From positions 53,805 to 117,804 of the forward strand of contig DBLQ01000059.1 in assembly GCA_002297505.1 (NCBI GenBank): DNA of 64,000 nucleotides, given 5' to 3'. The notes under the pieces were generated by a model, which was given only the letters and a program-made list of their open reading frames with translations, was not told where the DNA came from and ran no database searches. The position numbers and the translations under genes are program-made. This DNA comes from Flavobacteriales bacterium UBA720 (GTDB lineage: Bacteria; Bacteroidota; Bacteroidia; Flavobacteriales; Weeksellaceae). How positions within the stretch are numbered: the stretch's first letter is position 1; the number at the start of each line of letters is the position of its first letter. Below, piece by piece: positions 35,287 to 44,566 of the stretch.

Positions 35287-35586
35287 ATGGAAATTATCAA
35301 TAAAGACAACTCACGTTACGAAATGGCGGTGGAAAGAGTACAAAAGATCAAAAAATTCTATACCGCGATTCTGGTTTTCGCCATCGTATTTGGCGTGGTT
35401 TACGGTGTCAGGTTTTTCAAAAACGGATTTCCGCAGAATCTTGGCGAGATGCGCGTTTCCTGGATTTTCATCATCTGGGCACTGATTCTGGCTATCAAAG
35501 GCGCAAAACTGTTTTTGTTCAATTCCGATTGGGAAAATGTAATGATTAACAAAGAACTTAAAAAGCAGAACAATGGAACATATTAA
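35287..35586 (+). CDS. 2TM domain protein
   Basis: The 99-residue protein consists of one 2TM domain. A charged lead (YEMAVERVQKIKKFYTAILV) is followed by two helices (VFAIVFGVVYGVRFF and WIFIIWALILAIKGAKLFL) and the tail NSDWENVMINKELKKQ. It probably modulates or anchors the neighbouring kinase; that is inferred from its fusion to the kinase next door. Its 3' end overlaps the next 2TM gene by 14 bp. Confidence 0.85.
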   Translation: MEIINKDNSRYEMAVERVQKIKKFYTAILVFAIVFGVVYGVRFFKNGFPQNLGEMRVSWIFIIWALILAIKGAKLFLFNSDWENVMINKELKKQNNGTY

Positions 35587-35874
35587 TGACAAAAATGATA
35601 TCCAGTACCGCGAAGCGGTGAGGAAAGTGAAACGCCTGAAAAGCTTCTACACGCATTTGACCATCTATATTCTGGTAAATCTATTTCTTATTTTGCCAAC
35701 TGGAGCGAGATCCGTGAGGAACACAGTTTTTGGAGCTGGCAGATCTGGGCTACACCTGTCTTTTGGGGCATCGGACTTCTGGCGCATGCAGCCGGTGTTT
35801 TCTGTCCTGGATTTTTCCTGGGGAAAGATTGGGAGGATAAGAAAATCAGAGAGTTGACAGAAAAATACAAATAA
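35573..35874 (+). pseudogene. Third 2TM domain protein, frameshifted in a T-run
   Basis: The frame starts at ATG 35573 (MEHINDKNDIQYREAVRKVK, then RLKSFYTHLTIYILVNLFLI) but leaves the family pattern after LFLI. Adding one T to the TTTT run at 35692-35695 restores FANWSEIREEHSFWSWQIWA, then GIGLLAHAAGVFCPGFFLGK and a normal end at TAA 35872-35874, one base from the next start. As written the product would be 94 residues with a nonsense tail. Assembly error or a real single-base loss are both possible. Confidence 0.85.
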
Positions 35875-35875
35875 A

Positions 35876-36451
35876 ATGATAACAACTATTTTTTATATTC
35901 TAATGTTGCTCTGGCTGGCCACAGAAGTTTTTTACAAACAACGCTTGTCTTCTAATGAGACGGATAAAAAAGGCAAGGACAAGTCATCGCTCAACATTCT
36001 GTGGGTGATCATTATCTTGTCCATTTCCTTGTCGATTTTTGTCTCATACATTCGTTTCAGCACTTTGGATCTGACGATTGTTAAAGATCAATGGATTGTT
36101 TATCTTGGGTTGATCCTGATTTTCACGGGAATTTTATCGAGGATTTTCATTGTCCGTTCATTAGGAAAATATTTTACGGTAGATGTTACGATTCGTGAAG
36201 ACCATAAAATCAAGAAAGACGGATTTTACAGTGTTTTGAGACATCCTTCTTACGCGGCTTCTTTACTGACTTTTTTGGGATTGGGACTGTACCTCAACAA
36301 TTGGCTTTCACTGATCATCGCTTGTGTTCCGCCCTTTCTGGCATTTTCCTACAGAATTGCTGTCGAAGAAAAAGCACTAGTCGAGCAGTTTGGACAAGAT
36401 TATCTCGACTACCGGAAATCAACTAAAAAATTAATTCCCTACATTTATTAA
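35876..36451 (+). CDS. Isoprenylcysteine carboxyl methyltransferase-family protein
   Basis: The 191-residue membrane protein has five hydrophobic segments and the ICMT/PEMT-type SAM-binding region GFYSVLRHPSYAASLLTFLG, ending YRIAVEEKALVEQFGQDYLD. The HP and E residues of the family are present. In bacteria the acceptor is not a prenylcysteine and is unknown here. It lies within the kinase-2TM-regulator block, starting 1 bp after the restored end of the third 2TM gene. Confidence 0.87.
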   Translation: MITTIFYILMLLWLATEVFYKQRLSSNETDKKGKDKSSLNILWVIIILSISLSIFVSYIRFSTLDLTIVKDQWIVYLGLILIFTGILSRIFIVRSLGKYFTVDVTIREDHKIKKDGFYSVLRHPSYAASLLTFLGLGLYLNNWLSLIIACVPPFLAFSYRIAVEEKALVEQFGQDYLDYRKSTKKLIPYIY

Positions 36452-36550
36452 AACAATTATGAAATCGCTATGACCAAGGTAGAACAAAAACACCAATGAA
36501 GATACGGCGATAACATATGAACATTAAAAAAAACCAATAGACATCTACAT

Positions 36551-37300
36551 ATGAAAATTAGAACGATAATCATCGAAGATGAGAAACCTGCTGTAAGAAG
36601 ACTTGAAAAATTATTGGGTTTATTTGCTGATTTGGAATTGGTTGCCAGCCTCAATTCAGTGGAAGAAGCGGTCGATTGGTTTCAGGATAACGAACATCCT
36701 CAACTCATTTTTTCGGATATCGTTTTAGGCGACGGATTATCGTTTGATATTTTTGATAAAGTTTCGACTAAAGCCTTCATCATTTACACTACGGCTTTTG
36801 ATCAATATACTTTGAAAGCATTCAAGCTGAACAGCATCGATTATCTTCTGAAACCTATTGAAGAAGAAGATCTGTCGAAAGCCATCGAAAAGTTTAAATC
36901 ATTCCTGCCGGAAGAAGGAACGGTTAATTCTCAGGAAATCAGGCAAATCGTTCGTAAAGAAAAATCTACGCTTTCCAGAATTTTAGTGAAAATCGGTTAC
37001 AATCTTAAAGTGGTTTCTATCAATGAAGTGAGCTGTTTCTACAGCGAAAACAAGATTGTCTATCTCCAAACCAAAGAGCGAAATTTCCCTACTGATTTTA
37101 CTTTGGACGAATTAGAAAATGTATTGGATAATTCTAAATTTTTCCGGGTGAACAGGCAATTCATCATCAGTTCAGATTACATCAAAAACATTCACACTTC
37201 TCCGAATTATAAAGTTGATCTGGAATTTCAGCCCAATGAAGAAATCACGGTGAGCCGGGAACGGGTAAAGGATTTTAAGGATTGGCTGGCGGGAAATTAG
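36551..37300 (+). CDS. LytR/AlgR-family response regulator (REC-LytTR)
   Basis: The 249-residue protein has a receiver domain (phospho-Asp56 in LIFSDIVLGDGLSFD; acidic pair in IIIEDEKPAVRRLEKL; Thr/Tyr switch in FIIYTTAF; Lys in YLLKPIEEEDL). A LytTR DNA-binding domain follows (about 140-249, RILVKIGYNLKVVSINEVSC, FFRVNRQFIISSDYIKNIHT). It is the likely partner of the LytS-type kinase at 33949, four genes upstream. Confidence 0.94.
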   Translation: MKIRTIIIEDEKPAVRRLEKLLGLFADLELVASLNSVEEAVDWFQDNEHPQLIFSDIVLGDGLSFDIFDKVSTKAFIIYTTAFDQYTLKAFKLNSIDYLLKPIEEEDLSKAIEKFKSFLPEEGTVNSQEIRQIVRKEKSTLSRILVKIGYNLKVVSINEVSCFYSENKIVYLQTKERNFPTDFTLDELENVLDNSKFFRVNRQFIISSDYIKNIHTSPNYKVDLEFQPNEEITVSRERVKDFKDWLAGN

Positions 37301-37324
37301 AATTTTTATTTTAGAAAAACTACA

Positions 37325-37360
37325 AAAACCTTAAATAACGAAAGTTTTATTTAAGGTTTT
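37325..37360. terminator. Bidirectional terminator between the LytTR and fic genes
   Basis: AAAACCTTAAATAA and TTATTTAAGGTTTT form a perfect 14-bp stem with an 8-nt loop. Confidence 0.8.
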
Positions 37361-37364
37361 GAAT

Positions 37365-38489
37365 CTACTTTTTGAAAAGTTTGATATAGGCATCAAAAGC
37401 ATAAACTTTTCCTCTCTGGCCACCAGTAATTTCCTTAATAATCTCTAATTTTTCCAGCAAAGCGATTTGCTTGTAAGCAGAACCATAGGATTTTTCTATA
37501 ATTTTTTCAACTTTTTGTGCATCGGTTATTGGATTTTCATAAAGAGATGCGATGATTTTTCTAGCATCGTCTGTATTTCCTTTATGACTCAAGAGTTTGT
37601 CTTCCAAATCTTTTTGTAGTTTTAATATTCCATCAAAAGTTTCTACCCCAATTTTTGCTGTTTCAATAACTCCGGTCAGAAAAAATTTAAACCATTGTGT
37701 CAGATCATTATGGGTTCTTACTCTCATTAGATTGTCATAATATAAACTTCTGTGTTTCTCAAAAAAATCAGATAAATATAAAATCGGTTGTTTTAAAATA
37801 CCTTTGCTTACTAGATAAATTGGAATTAACAATCTTCCTATTCTTCCATTGCCATCCAGAAAAGGATGAATTGTTTCAAATTGATAATGAATAATTGCAA
37901 TTTTCAATAAATCTGGTAAATCATTAAAATCATCATTAGCAAACTTTTCTAAATCTGACATCAATTCGTCGACAGAAGTATGAACTGGAGGAACAAATGT
38001 GGCATCATTAATAGTCGCTCCGCCAATCCAATTTTGGCTTTTTCTGTATTCGCCCGGAAGCTTATGTTCTCCTCTGACGCCTGATATTAAAGTCTTATGC
38101 GTTTTTTTTATTAGCCTAGAAGAAATTGGCAGGTTTTCTAAATCTCGAACTGCAGTTTTCATCGCTTGGATGTAATTATGAACTTCTTCCCAATCGTCTC
38201 TTTTATCTAATGCAAGATCTTCTTTTTGTAAAAATGCATCTTCTATATTGGTCTGTGTTCCCTCAATTTTTGTGGATTGAGTTGCTTCTTTCACAATATG
38301 CATACTGATAAATAAATCAATATTGACATATTGTGAAAAAGTGTCCAATCTTCCCAACTGTCGATCGGCTTTGCTTAAAAGATTGAGAACAGACATATCA
38401 TCAATAATCCAATTCTTATTGATATAGTGGGGCTGAAAGCTTTTGTGATAACCTTGATTAATCATATTACCTGAAATAAAATTTTTCAT
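37365..38489 (-). CDS. Fic family protein with N-terminal inhibitory motif
   Basis: The 374-residue protein has the Fic active loop IHPFLDGNGRIGRLLIP (HPFxDGNGRxxR, residues 208-219) with all catalytic residues, so it should transfer AMP from ATP to a protein target. The motif STKIEG at residues 72-77 fits the autoinhibitory (S/T)xxxE(G/N) helix, making it a class II, self-restrained Fic. A C-terminal winged-helix-like segment (TDAQKVEKIIEKSYGSAYKQ, then ALLEKLEIIKEITGGQRGK) follows. Base composition is more A+T-rich than its neighbours. It stands alone between two perfect hairpins. Confidence 0.92.
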   Translation of the reverse strand: MKNFISGNMINQGYHKSFQPHYINKNWIIDDMSVLNLLSKADRQLGRLDTFSQYVNIDLFISMHIVKEATQSTKIEGTQTNIEDAFLQKEDLALDKRDDWEEVHNYIQAMKTAVRDLENLPISSRLIKKTHKTLISGVRGEHKLPGEYRKSQNWIGGATINDATFVPPVHTSVDELMSDLEKFANDDFNDLPDLLKIAIIHYQFETIHPFLDGNGRIGRLLIPIYLVSKGILKQPILYLSDFFEKHRSLYYDNLMRVRTHNDLTQWFKFFLTGVIETAKIGVETFDGILKLQKDLEDKLLSHKGNTDDARKIIASLYENPITDAQKVEKIIEKSYGSAYKQIALLEKLEIIKEITGGQRGKVYAFDAYIKLFKK

Positions 38490-38528
38490 TTTTCTTAAAT
38501 TAAAAATTTCTTATTTTACAAAAATACG

Positions 38529-38566
38529 AAAAACCGTAAATAAAATAATTTCTATTTACGGTTTTT
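38529..38566. terminator. Terminator of mnmA, upstream of fic
   Basis: AAAAACCGTAAATA and TATTTACGGTTTTT form a perfect 14-bp stem with a 10-nt loop. Confidence 0.75.
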
Positions 38567-38596
38567 GCTTTTATTTAAAAATAATACAAGGTTTAT

Positions 38597-39784
38597 TTAA
38601 AAAATCACGCCACTTCCAATCAATTCATCATCAATATACCAAGCGGCAAATTGCCCTTCAGCAATTGCGGATTGAGGATTCTCAAATTCCATATAAAAAC
38701 CTTCTTCGAATTGATAAATCGTGGCTTTCTCCAAAGTTTGGCGGTAACGTATTCTCGCCATTACTTCCAAAGATTCTCCATTTTTCAACTTCAAATCTTC
38801 CCGAACCCAATGCACCTCGGAATTGTCGATTTTTAAAGCTTTGCGGAAAAGGCCTGGGAAATTTCTGCCTTCGCCCACGAAAATGATGTTATTTTCCATT
38901 TCTCGCGAGATGATGAAACAACTCTCCTTATGTCCGCCGATTCCCAAACCTTTACTTTGTCCAATGGTAAAAAACTGCGCACCCTGATGTTTGCCAATCA
39001 CTTTGCCGTCTTCTCTTTTATACTGGATTTTCGCCGACAGATATTCCAATTCTTCTTTTTTTGAATTGAATGTTGGCTGCGGTTTCTGATATTCAGCAAA
39101 GTCATTGAAGATTTCTACAATTTCGCCCTCTTTCGGAACCAATTGTTGCTGAAGAAAAGTCGGCAAACTTACCTTTCCAATGAAACAAAGTCCTTGAGAA
39201 TCCTTCTTGTCAGCCGTCACCAAACCTTGTTCTTTCGCAATCTCACGAACTTCTGGTTTCGTCAGTTCTCCAATCGGGAACAACGCTTTTGACAATTGGT
39301 CTTGGCTTAATTGGCAAAGGAAATAACTCTGGTCTTTGTTATTATCTTTTCCTGCTAAAAGATGAAAAACTTCTTTTCCATTTTCATCTATTGTGGAATG
39401 AACTCTTGCATAGTGTCCGGTCGCAACTTTCTCAGCACCAAGCGATAAAGCCGTTTTCATAAACACATCGAATTTCACTTCTCTGTTACAAAGCACATCG
39501 GGATTGGGCGTTCTGCCTTTCTGATATTCCTCGAACATATAATCTACAATTCTTTCTTTGTAGAGCTCGCTCATATCGATGACCTGATAAGGAATTCCTA
39601 ATTTTTGTGCGACGAGAAGCGCATCATTACTGTCTTCTATCCAGGGACACTCGTCCTCCAAAGTTACGGACGCATCATTCCAGTTGCGCATAAAAAGTCC
39701 GATAACTTCGTGACCTTGCTGTTGAAGAAGATAAGCGGTCACGCTGGAATCTACACCTCCGGAAAGGCCAACTACTATTTTCAT
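38597..39784 (-). CDS. mnmA: tRNA-specific 2-thiouridylase MnmA
   Basis: The 395-residue enzyme adenylates and thiolates U34 of Glu, Gln and Lys tRNAs. The PP-loop motif [20 protein letters not shown] (from residue 5), the first catalytic Cys in [13 protein letters not shown] and the second in [20 protein letters not shown] are all present. The length is near the family norm (about 360-395). A TACTTTTG -7-like box lies at 39842-39835 on the minus strand. Confidence 0.96.
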   Translation of the reverse strand: MKIVVGLSGGVDSSVTAYLLQQQGHEVIGLFMRNWNDASVTLEDECPWIEDSNDALLVAQKLGIPYQVIDMSELYKERIVDYMFEEYQKGRTPNPDVLCNREVKFDVFMKTALSLGAEKVATGHYARVHSTIDENGKEVFHLLAGKDNNKDQSYFLCQLSQDQLSKALFPIGELTKPEVREIAKEQGLVTADKKDSQGLCFIGKVSLPTFLQQQLVPKEGEIVEIFNDFAEYQKPQPTFNSKKEELEYLSAKIQYKREDGKVIGKHQGAQFFTIGQSKGLGIGGHKESCFIISREMENNIIFVGEGRNFPGLFRKALKIDNSEVHWVREDLKLKNGESLEVMARIRYRQTLEKATIYQFEEGFYMEFENPQSAIAEGQFAAWYIDDELIGSGVIF

Positions 39785-39834
39785 TTGTTTTCAATTTTAC
39801 GAAACTCTTGACGGGAGTTCTTAGTTTGAGCTTG

Positions 39835-39842
39835 CAAAAGTA
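39835..39842 (-). promoter_or_regulatory. Possible -7 element of mnmA
   Basis: On the minus strand TACTTTTG, 50 bp before the start. No -33 TTG is present at the usual spacing. Confidence 0.35.
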
Positions 39843-39904
39843 CGATTAAATTCTTTAGAGTTACGTTAATTTCCCGCATTGAAAAAATCAATAAAAGCAA
39901 CAAA

Positions 39905-39929
39905 AAATCACCTCGGTATGAGGTGATTT
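39905..39929 (-). terminator. Terminator of clpC
   Basis: AAATCACCTC and GAGGTGATTT form a 10-bp perfect stem with a 5-nt loop and a T-run on the minus strand. Confidence 0.8.
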
Positions 39930-39950
39930 GTATTTTTAAAAAGTTAAATA

Positions 39951-42482
39951 TTAATTGACGCTTTCTTTGTTTGTCTTTTCTTTTTGAGATTTGCCAATCA
40001 AACCATCTTTAGCATCATTGACTTCCAGCACCACTTTCTCGCCTTCGCCAAACTGCTTGTTTACCAACATCTCTGCAAGTAAATCTTCGATGTACTTTTG
40101 GATGGCGCGTTTCAGCGGTCTTGCGCCGAAATCTTTATCCCAGCCTTTCTCGGCAATAAAGTCTTTGGCTTCATCCGTCAGTTCAACTTTATAACCCAGT
40201 TTCTCCAATCTGCCATAAAGTTTTCCTAATTCCAGATCGATAATTCTTCTGATATCCGTCTGTTCAAGAGAATTAAAGATAATTATATCATCAATTCTGT
40301 TAAGGAATTCCGGTGCAAAAGCCTTTTTCAGAGCACTTTCAATCGTGGATCTTGCTCTAGCGTCAGAATTGGTTTTCTTCGCATTGGTTCCGAAACCAAC
40401 GCCATCCCCGAAATCTTTGAGATCTCTGGTCCCGATATTGGAAGTCAGGATGATGATGGTATTTCTGAAGTCAATTTTTCTTCCAAGTGAGTCGGTAACG
40501 TGACCTTCATCCAGGATCTGTAGCAAAATGTTGAAAACATCCGGATGTGCTTTTTCAATCTCGTCCAAAAGAACAACTGCATAAGGTTTTCTTCTGACAG
40601 CTTCTGTCAATTGTCCACCTTCTTCGTAGCCAACGTATCCCGGAGGCGCTCCGACCAATCTGGAAACTGCGAATTTCTCCATATACTCACTCATGTCAAT
40701 CCGGATCAATGCTTCATCAGAATCGAATAACTCACGCGCCATAACTTTGGCTAACTCGGTTTTACCGACACCTGTCGTTCCAAGGAAAATAAATGTTCCG
40801 ATGGGTCTGTTCGGATCTTTAAGACCGGCTCTGTTTCTTTGGATCGCTTTCACCACCTTTTTCACGGCATCTTCCTGGCCTATTACTTTGCCATTAAGCT
40901 TTTCGTCCATCTGGGCCAGTTTATCCAGCTCATTTTTACCTACTTTAGTTACAGGAACACCGCTCATCATGGAAACCACTTCCGCAACATTTTCTTCGGT
41001 GACTTCTTCTTTTTTCTCCTTCACATCCTTGTCCCATTGTTCCTGAGCGATGTTCAGCTCAATCTGAAGTCTTTCTTCTTCGTCTTTCAGTTTTCTGGCT
41101 TCAAGGTAATCCTGAGCTTTTACAGCCTGTTGTTTCAGCTCCTTCACTTCCTCGATGCGTTTTTCATGATCGATGATCTCTGTCGGAACTTTCATGTTCT
41201 TGATGTAGACCCGCGATCCGGCCTCGTCCATGGCGTCAATCGCCTTGTCCGGAAGGAATCGGTCCGTGATGTATCTGGACGTCAAGTTTACACAGGCATT
41301 AATCGCTTCATCGCTGTAATGCACATTGTGATGATCTTCATATTTATCTTTGATCTGATGTAAGATCTGAATGGTTTCTTCAATGGAAGTCGGCTCTACC
41401 ATTACTTTCTGGAACCTTCTTTCCAAAGCGCCATCTTTCTCGATGTACTGGCGGTACTCATCCAAGGTAGTCGCTCCAATGCATTGGATTTCACCTCTTG
41501 CCAAAGCAGGTTTGAACATATTGGAAGCATCCAGACTTCCTGTAGAACTACCCGCACCAACAATGGTATGCAACTCATCAATGAAAAGAATGACGTCACG
41601 GTTTTTCTCCAATTCCGTCATGATTGCCTTCATTCTTTCTTCGAATTGTCCACGATATTTGGTTCCGGCAACAAGGCTTGCCAAGTCCAAAGTAATTACT
41701 CGTTTACCATAAAGAACTCTTGAAACTTTTTTCTGATGAATTCTAAGCGCAAGCCCTTCTGCAATGGCAGATTTACCTACACCTGGCTCCCCAATCAGTA
41801 ATGGATTATTTTTCTTTCTTCTCGATAAAATCTGGGAAACACGCTCAATTTCTTTTTCACGGCCGATAACCGGATCCAGTTTTCCGTCTCTGGCCAAAGA
41901 CGTGAGGTCTCGCCCAAAGTTATCCAACGTCGGCGTCTTGCTTTTCTGAGCACCAAGATTGCCTGTCGGCTTTTTCATCTGGCTGTATGGCTCATCTTTC
42001 TCATCATCATCGTCATAAGCGCTGTTCTGAGGAAGCTGATCCGTATTTTTGAGCATTTTTCTGTATTCTTTCTGCACGGCATCGTAATCGATGTCGTAAG
42101 CCTGGAGAATGCTGGATGTAGGATCTTCCTGCTTGTAGAGTACACCTAATAGCAGGTGCACGGTATTGATATCCGCAGACTGGTACTGCCGGCATTCCAG
42201 TTCGGAACGTTTTACGGCCTGATCAGCCATTTTAGTAAAGGAGATGCTGCCCATATTGGCGGTAAACGGATTAGAGTTCACAGCGCTCAGGGTTTCGATT
42301 TTTCTCTTTATCTGGGTGAGGTCAGCGTTCAGATTTTCAAGAATTTCCTTTGCCGAATTTTCAGTTTTGATGATCCCTAACAGGAAATGTTCAGTATTCA
42401 GAAACTCACTCTGCAAACGTCTTGCTTCATTTTTGCTTTGCTTGAACACGCGGTTCAAACCGTCTGAAAATTTATAATCCAT
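39951..42482 (-). CDS. clpC: ATP-dependent Clp protease ATP-binding subunit ClpC
   Basis: The 843-residue AAA+ unfoldase feeds substrates to ClpP. It has two Clp-N repeats (about 1-145, FLNTEHFLLGIIKTENSAKE), a first ATPase domain with GEPGVGKSAIAEGLALRI and IGATTLDEYRQYIEKDGALE, a UVR-type coiled middle domain (DYLEARKLKDEEERLQIELN), and a second ATPase with FLGTTGVGKTELAKVMAREL and MSEYMEKFAVSRLVGAPPGY. A long acidic linker sits near residue 150. Order and size fit ClpC, not ClpB. It is single, with its own terminator. Confidence 0.95.
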   Translation of the reverse strand: MDYKFSDGLNRVFKQSKNEARRLQSEFLNTEHFLLGIIKTENSAKEILENLNADLTQIKRKIETLSAVNSNPFTANMGSISFTKMADQAVKRSELECRQYQSADINTVHLLLGVLYKQEDPTSSILQAYDIDYDAVQKEYRKMLKNTDQLPQNSAYDDDDEKDEPYSQMKKPTGNLGAQKSKTPTLDNFGRDLTSLARDGKLDPVIGREKEIERVSQILSRRKKNNPLLIGEPGVGKSAIAEGLALRIHQKKVSRVLYGKRVITLDLASLVAGTKYRGQFEERMKAIMTELEKNRDVILFIDELHTIVGAGSSTGSLDASNMFKPALARGEIQCIGATTLDEYRQYIEKDGALERRFQKVMVEPTSIEETIQILHQIKDKYEDHHNVHYSDEAINACVNLTSRYITDRFLPDKAIDAMDEAGSRVYIKNMKVPTEIIDHEKRIEEVKELKQQAVKAQDYLEARKLKDEEERLQIELNIAQEQWDKDVKEKKEEVTEENVAEVVSMMSGVPVTKVGKNELDKLAQMDEKLNGKVIGQEDAVKKVVKAIQRNRAGLKDPNRPIGTFIFLGTTGVGKTELAKVMARELFDSDEALIRIDMSEYMEKFAVSRLVGAPPGYVGYEEGGQLTEAVRRKPYAVVLLDEIEKAHPDVFNILLQILDEGHVTDSLGRKIDFRNTIIILTSNIGTRDLKDFGDGVGFGTNAKKTNSDARARSTIESALKKAFAPEFLNRIDDIIIFNSLEQTDIRRIIDLELGKLYGRLEKLGYKVELTDEAKDFIAEKGWDKDFGARPLKRAIQKYIEDLLAEMLVNKQFGEGEKVVLEVNDAKDGLIGKSQKEKTNKESVN

Positions 42483-42599
42483 AATTAAAAATTATACACT
42501 AAGTTATGTTTTTTATGATAAATCCTACAATTATTTATTGTAAAATTTAAATATTCGTTTGCAAATAGATTGCCATCAGAAAAAAACGGACTTTATGAC

Positions 42600-42628
42600 T
42601 TGATTTTTTATAAAAATGTTTAGGTTTG
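42600..42628 (+). promoter_or_regulatory. Promoter of the YgjV-like and GT4 genes
   Basis: TTG (42600-42602), 18 bp and TAGGTTTG (42621-42628) match the -33/-7 consensus. The ATG is 18 nt downstream. Confidence 0.55.
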
Positions 42629-42646
42629 TAATTCTTAATCATTGAG

Positions 42647-42862
42647 ATGAATCATTGGTCACAATACGTTGGTTATTTGGCTTCCGCTTTCGTAGTGGCC
42701 AGTTTTCTGTTGAAAGATATTAAAACGATCAGAACCATCAATTTATTGGGTTGCATCTGCTTTATTATCTATGGGATATACAGCGGAATGCTATGGCCAA
42801 TTATCATTCCAAACGCTATTCTTGCAGTCATTCAATCGTATAATATTTTCAAAAAGAATTAG
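42647..42862 (+). CDS. Small YgjV-like membrane protein
   Basis: The 71-residue protein has three hydrophobic segments (YVGYLASAFVVASFLLKDIK; TINLLGCICFIIYGIYSG; LWPIIIPNAILAVIQSYNIF). This is the layout of YgjV/lactate-utilisation-like small inner membrane proteins. The role is unknown. The stop codon is followed directly by the start of the glycosyltransferase gene, so the two are cotranslated. Confidence 0.78.
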   Translation: MNHWSQYVGYLASAFVVASFLLKDIKTIRTINLLGCICFIIYGIYSGMLWPIIIPNAILAVIQSYNIFKKN

Positions 42863-43960
42863 ATGAAGGTAATCGTAAGTGTCTTCAATAACCTGGTCAC
42901 GGACCAGCGTGTGGAAAAAGTCTGCAAAACCCTTAGTGACAATGGTTATCAGGTTATTCTCATCGGAAATGACTGGCTGGGTGCACCGGAAATGTCCAGA
43001 CCTTATCCCGTGATCAGAATTCCACTGAAGGCTAAAGTCCTGCGTAGGGCTTATATTGAATTTCAGAAAAAACTGTATCATGAAGTCCTTAAAAATGCTG
43101 ACAATAAGACCATTTTATTGGCCAATGATCTGGAGACAATTATGCCAAATTATCTGATTTCGAGAAAGCTGAAAATCCCGATGGTCTTTGACAGTCATGA
43201 GATTTTTACCGAGATGCCTACGATACAAGGCCGCTGGGTGAAGAAAGTCTGGAAAGTCATAGAGAAGAATTTTGTCCCGAAAATGAAACGCATGATAACC
43301 GCCAGTGATTCATACGCCGGGTGGTTTGTACAAGAATACAGCATCAGGCGTCCGACCGTTGTGAGAAATCTTCCCCGGAAAATTACTTTTGAAGGTGCTG
43401 CCGACCATTTCCCAAAAATTATTCTGTATCAGGGTTGGCTTAATTATTCACGAGGCATTGACAAAGCCATCCTGGCCATGCAGTTCATAGATGACGCTGA
43501 GCTTTGGATTGCGGGCGGCGGACCTCTGGAATCCGAATTCAGGGCGATAGCGGACCGAGCTGGCGTGTCTGCAAAAGTCAAGTTTCTTGGCAAACTGGTA
43601 CCGGAAGAGCTGCGCAAGATTACGCCTCTGGCGGCGGTGGGAATCAGTGTGGAGGAAAATAACGGACTAAGCTATTATTACTCTTTGCCGAATAAAATTT
43701 CCGATTATATCCAGTCACGGGTGCCGGTCGTAGTTTCTGATTTTCCGGAAATGAGAAGTATCGTTAAGGAGTTTGGAGTGGGTGAGGTTTTGGAAAACCA
43801 TACGCCCGAACATCTCGCCGAAAACCTTAAAAAGGTTCTGACCAACGGAAAAGCGTCCTATCTCCATCACCTGAATGTTGCTGCCGACGAACTCTGCTGG
43901 GAAAATGAGGAATCGAAGATTATCGGAATTTTTTCTGATGCGGCAAGAGAAATTCTATAG
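42863..43960 (+). CDS. Glycosyltransferase family 4 protein
   Basis: The 365-residue GT-B enzyme has an N-terminal acceptor domain starting KVIVSVFNNLVTDQRVEKVC and a middle block LILLANDLETIMPN-like (TILLANDLETIMPNYLISRK). The C-terminal donor domain has ILYQGWLNYSRGIDKAILAM, AELWIAGGGPLESEFRAIAD and the conserved Glu region VGISVEENNGLSYYYSLPNK. It probably builds a surface polysaccharide or glycolipid; donor and acceptor are unknown. Confidence 0.9.
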   Translation: MKVIVSVFNNLVTDQRVEKVCKTLSDNGYQVILIGNDWLGAPEMSRPYPVIRIPLKAKVLRRAYIEFQKKLYHEVLKNADNKTILLANDLETIMPNYLISRKLKIPMVFDSHEIFTEMPTIQGRWVKKVWKVIEKNFVPKMKRMITASDSYAGWFVQEYSIRRPTVVRNLPRKITFEGAADHFPKIILYQGWLNYSRGIDKAILAMQFIDDAELWIAGGGPLESEFRAIADRAGVSAKVKFLGKLVPEELRKITPLAAVGISVEENNGLSYYYSLPNKISDYIQSRVPVVVSDFPEMRSIVKEFGVGEVLENHTPEHLAENLKKVLTNGKASYLHHLNVAADELCWENEESKIIGIFSDAAREIL

Positions 43961-44044
43961 CACCGATTAACTTCTAAAGCCGAAAGTTATCTAAACAGAA
44001 ACTTGTACGGTTTTTGATTTTCAATGACAATTAAAATATTCAAA

Positions 44045-44563
44045 ATGAGACCATTAATGTTAATGATCGTTGCAGCAATCACCATGCTGAGCTGCACTTC
44101 ACAAATCTATATGGAACCAGCCGCGCTCACCGCTGCTGTTCAGAACAGAGAATTTAATTATAACGCCACACGTGCATTTCCGATGGGTAATGAAGCTGCC
44201 AATATTCTGAACTCGATGCCAGGCGCAGGAGGCAACAGGATGATGAACTTGGATCCGGGTTATGGTTTTAACCTTAAAAAAGATTTATTCAGTGTTTATC
44301 TGCCTTATTTCGGAAGGGCATTCAACGTAAACCCTGCGGACGCTTCGAGAGGAGGCATCAGTTTTGAGTCCAAAGCCTTTACCGTTACAGAGTCCAAGAC
44401 CAGAAAAGGGAATACGCTGCTGATCATCAAGCCTCAGGATGCCAAGGAAAGTTACGTCTTCAATCTGGAGATATTCAAAAACGGAAGCGGCTTTTTATCC
44501 ATCCAGTCGAATAACCGCCAGCCAATCAGCTTCGACGGGACTATTTCGGTCGATAAGCCTTAG
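44045..44563 (+). CDS. DUF4251 lipoprotein
   Basis: The protein of about 172 residues starts MRPLMLMIVAAITMLSCTSQ, with a lipobox Cys. The frame extends to 44024, and either Met may be used. The DUF4251 core includes DPGYGFNLKKDLFSVYLPYF, then GRAFNVNPADASRGGISFES and the closing GFLSIQSNNRQPISFDGTIS. It is exported and probably periplasmic. The function is unknown. It converges with the psd gene with only 3 bp between stops. Confidence 0.85.
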   Translation: MRPLMLMIVAAITMLSCTSQIYMEPAALTAAVQNREFNYNATRAFPMGNEAANILNSMPGAGGNRMMNLDPGYGFNLKKDLFSVYLPYFGRAFNVNPADASRGGISFESKAFTVTESKTRKGNTLLIIKPQDAKESYVFNLEIFKNGSGFLSIQSNNRQPISFDGTISVDKP

Positions 44564-44566
44564 GAA

